Of a stretch of 7,265 nucleotides of DNA, positions 6,315 through 7,265 are shown in pieces. Below the pieces are notes generated by a model. The model ran no database searches, was not told the origin of the DNA, and saw only the letters and a program-made list of their open reading frames with translations. Numbering within the stretch: position 1 is the first letter of the stretch; each line of letters begins with the position of its first letter. The DNA comes from Phormidesmis priestleyi (lineage in GTDB: Bacteria > Cyanobacteriota > Cyanobacteriia > Phormidesmidales > Phormidesmidaceae), in contig QBMP01000233.1 of assembly GCA_003242115.1 (NCBI GenBank), positions 1 to 7,265 of the forward strand, in the 5' to 3' direction. The translations under genes were made by a program, and so were the position numbers.

Positions 6315-6385
6315 GCGTGTCTGCCAGGGTTTCTTCAAAGGTTTTTGCAAGGGTTTCGGCAAGGGTTTCTGTGAGCATTTCTAAT
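6303..6385 (+). repeat. 12-bp tandem repeat filling the regulator-kinase gap
   Basis: Units of type AGGGTTTCNGCA run head to tail at 6326-6337, 6338-6349, 6350-6361 and 6362-6373, with a degenerate fifth at 6374-6385 that ends inside the kinase start codon. A separate copy at 6303-6314 forms the last three codons and stop of the regulator gene; eleven unrelated bases lie between it and the array. The array thus sets the distance between the two genes and contains the kinase ribosome binding site. Confidence 0.85.
6371..6375 (+). promoter_or_regulatory. Ribosome binding site of the histidine kinase
   Basis: GTGAG ends eight bases before the ATG at 6384 and lies in the tandem repeat. It is a modest match but well placed. 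An in-frame TGA at 6372-6374 rules out any earlier start in this frame. Confidence 0.45.
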
Positions 6386-7265
6386 GGTCAAATCTACTCA
6401 AGACACGGTTAAGCCAAGCGCTAATTTGCAGTCTGCTCCAGGCCCGATGAAGCGCAGCGCTAATTTACAGACTCGTCTTTTTGTATCGCAGCTGATTGTA
6501 TTAGCGGTAACGGTCATTGCTTTAACGACTGTCAACCGACTGTCTACACCGCGTTATTTTGTGGTCACGCTAGAGCGTATGGAGCGCCAAGGGGTTCGGA
6601 TTCAGCAGGTAAAAGGGCAGATTATTAAGGGCTTTGAGGGGGCTTGGCTACGGGGCATGGTGTGGTCGGTAGCGCTGGGTGGGGTAACGGCAGCTGGGGT
6701 GAGCTACTGGCTTTCCCGGCGGATTACGCGGCCTTTGCTGCGGATGGAAACGGTGACGCGGCAGTTTTCAGCGGGCGATTTTTCTTCGCGGGTGCCGCCG
6801 CTCGAAATTCCAGAGTTTGATCGGTTGGGCCACAGCTTTAATCGGATGGCAGATGACTTAGCAGGTGTGGAGCAAAGGCGGCGTGAGCTGGTGGGCGACT
6901 TGACGCACGAATTGCGGACGCCGCTGACGATTGTGCGAGGGTATTTGGAGGGGCTAGCGGATGGCACGTTGGTGTCATCGGCGCAGACCTATGACAAGCT
7001 GGCCCAAGAGACTCGGCGATTGCAGCGGCTGGTAGATGACTTGCAGGAGCTTTCTAAGCTGGAGGCGGGCTATTTGCCGGTTGAGGTGAGGGAGATGACA
7101 TTAGCACTTGTGATTACGCGGGTGAGCGATCGCTTTGCCGATCAGCTATTGCATTCAGACAGTCTGGCCATTGAGGTCAAAATCGCTGAAGACTTGCCGC
7201 CGGTATGGGGCGATCCGGTTCGCATTGAGCAAATATTAGTGAATCTGCTCAGCAACGCCTTGCGC
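6384..7265 (+). CDS. Sensor histidine kinase, C-terminal ATPase domain cut by the window edge
   Basis: The reading frame is open from ATG 6384 to the window end (294 codons). A first membrane segment lies at about 33-51 and a second at about 92-110, enclosing an extracytoplasmic loop of only about 40 residues (contains STPRYFVVTLERMERQG). A HAMP linker follows (about 111-163), then the HisKA dimerisation domain with phospho-accepting H175 in DLTHELRTPLTIVRGYLEG. The visible start of the HATPase domain reaches the N box (EQILVNLLSNALR, with N287 and N291); the G boxes lie beyond the edge. It should autophosphorylate and pass phosphate to the regulator encoded 69 bases upstream. This compact two-span layout recalls BaeS-like kinases and a type I recall as widespread in cyanobacteria; the signal cannot be inferred. 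A Met at residue 22 (6447-6449) is an alternative start, since residues 1-21 look poorly conserved and contain a duplication. Confidence 0.93.
   Translation, partial: MVKSTQDTVKPSANLQSAPGPMKRSANLQTRLFVSQLIVLAVTVIALTTVNRLSTPRYFVVTLERMERQGVRIQQVKGQIIKGFEGAWLRGMVWSVALGGVTAAGVSYWLSRRITRPLLRMETVTRQFSAGDFSSRVPPLEIPEFDRLGHSFNRMADDLAGVEQRRRELVGDLTHELRTPLTIVRGYLEGLADGTLVSSAQTYDKLAQETRRLQRLVDDLQELSKLEAGYLPVEVREMTLALVITRVSDRFADQLLHSDSLAIEVKIAEDLPPVWGDPVRIEQILVNLLSNALR
6411..6473 (+). repeat. 24-bp direct duplication in the 5' end of the kinase gene
   Basis: The 24 bases at 6411-6434 and 6450-6473 match at most positions (both contain AGCGCTAATTT), 39 bp apart. They encode KPSANLQS and KRSANLQT. The second copy belongs to the normal pre-membrane sequence (NLQTRLFVSQL), so the first is probably the added copy. 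Confidence 0.75.

Noticed and set aside
6317..6412. 31-codon frame starting with GTG and reading ARVS repeats, overlapping the kinase start
   Set aside because: It is a product of the 12-bp repeat, starts with GTG and has no ribosome binding site; noted only as a possible translational-coupling frame.

Overview
The window looks like a piece of a cyanobacterial chromosome. Six copies of the HIP1 octamer GCGATCGC (starting at 1086, 1591, 2898, 3540, 3988 and 7126) are far more than chance allows in 7.3 kb and are a cyanobacterial hallmark. The gene families fit: an ABC1/UbiB-type kinase, an ALS3/FetB-type permease, a large membrane protein of a kind I associate with cyanobacteria, and an OmpR-type two-component pair. 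I cannot fix the genus; a Leptolyngbya- or Synechococcus-like lineage is a guess.

Layout, left to right: (1) 1-1204, minus strand, an ABC1-family atypical kinase, cut by the left edge. (2) 1205-1488, a divergent intergenic region with a degenerate 15-16 bp tandem repeat. (3) 1489-2268, plus strand, a FetB (UPF0014) permease with no ATPase partner in view. (4) 2343-5333 (or 5351), minus strand, convergent with fetB: a protein of about 1,000 residues made of a small N-terminal domain, a roughly 420-residue very acidic repeat-built linker, one membrane span, and a helical-repeat plus cysteine-containing C-terminal part. (5) 5352-5561, a divergent control region carrying 8-bp direct repeats in an 11-bp phase. 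(6) 5562-6314, plus strand, an OmpR/PhoB-class response regulator. (7) 6384-7265, plus strand, its sensor histidine kinase, cut by the right edge inside the ATPase domain.

The regulator and kinase form an evident operon. They share a control region with the large acidic membrane protein, so that protein is a candidate target or partner of the two-component system (inference from layout only). The kinase has a very short extracytoplasmic loop, which leaves room for a separate sensory partner.

The most unusual sequence features are the phased direct repeats in the 5448-5524 control region, the several independent in-frame tandem arrays building the acidic linker, and a 12-bp tandem repeat filling the gap between the regulator stop and the kinase start. 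I see no RNA genes, CRISPR arrays, insertion sequences or phage genes. I found no clear previously undescribed system; the acidic membrane protein together with its divergent two-component pair is the best candidate for follow-up.
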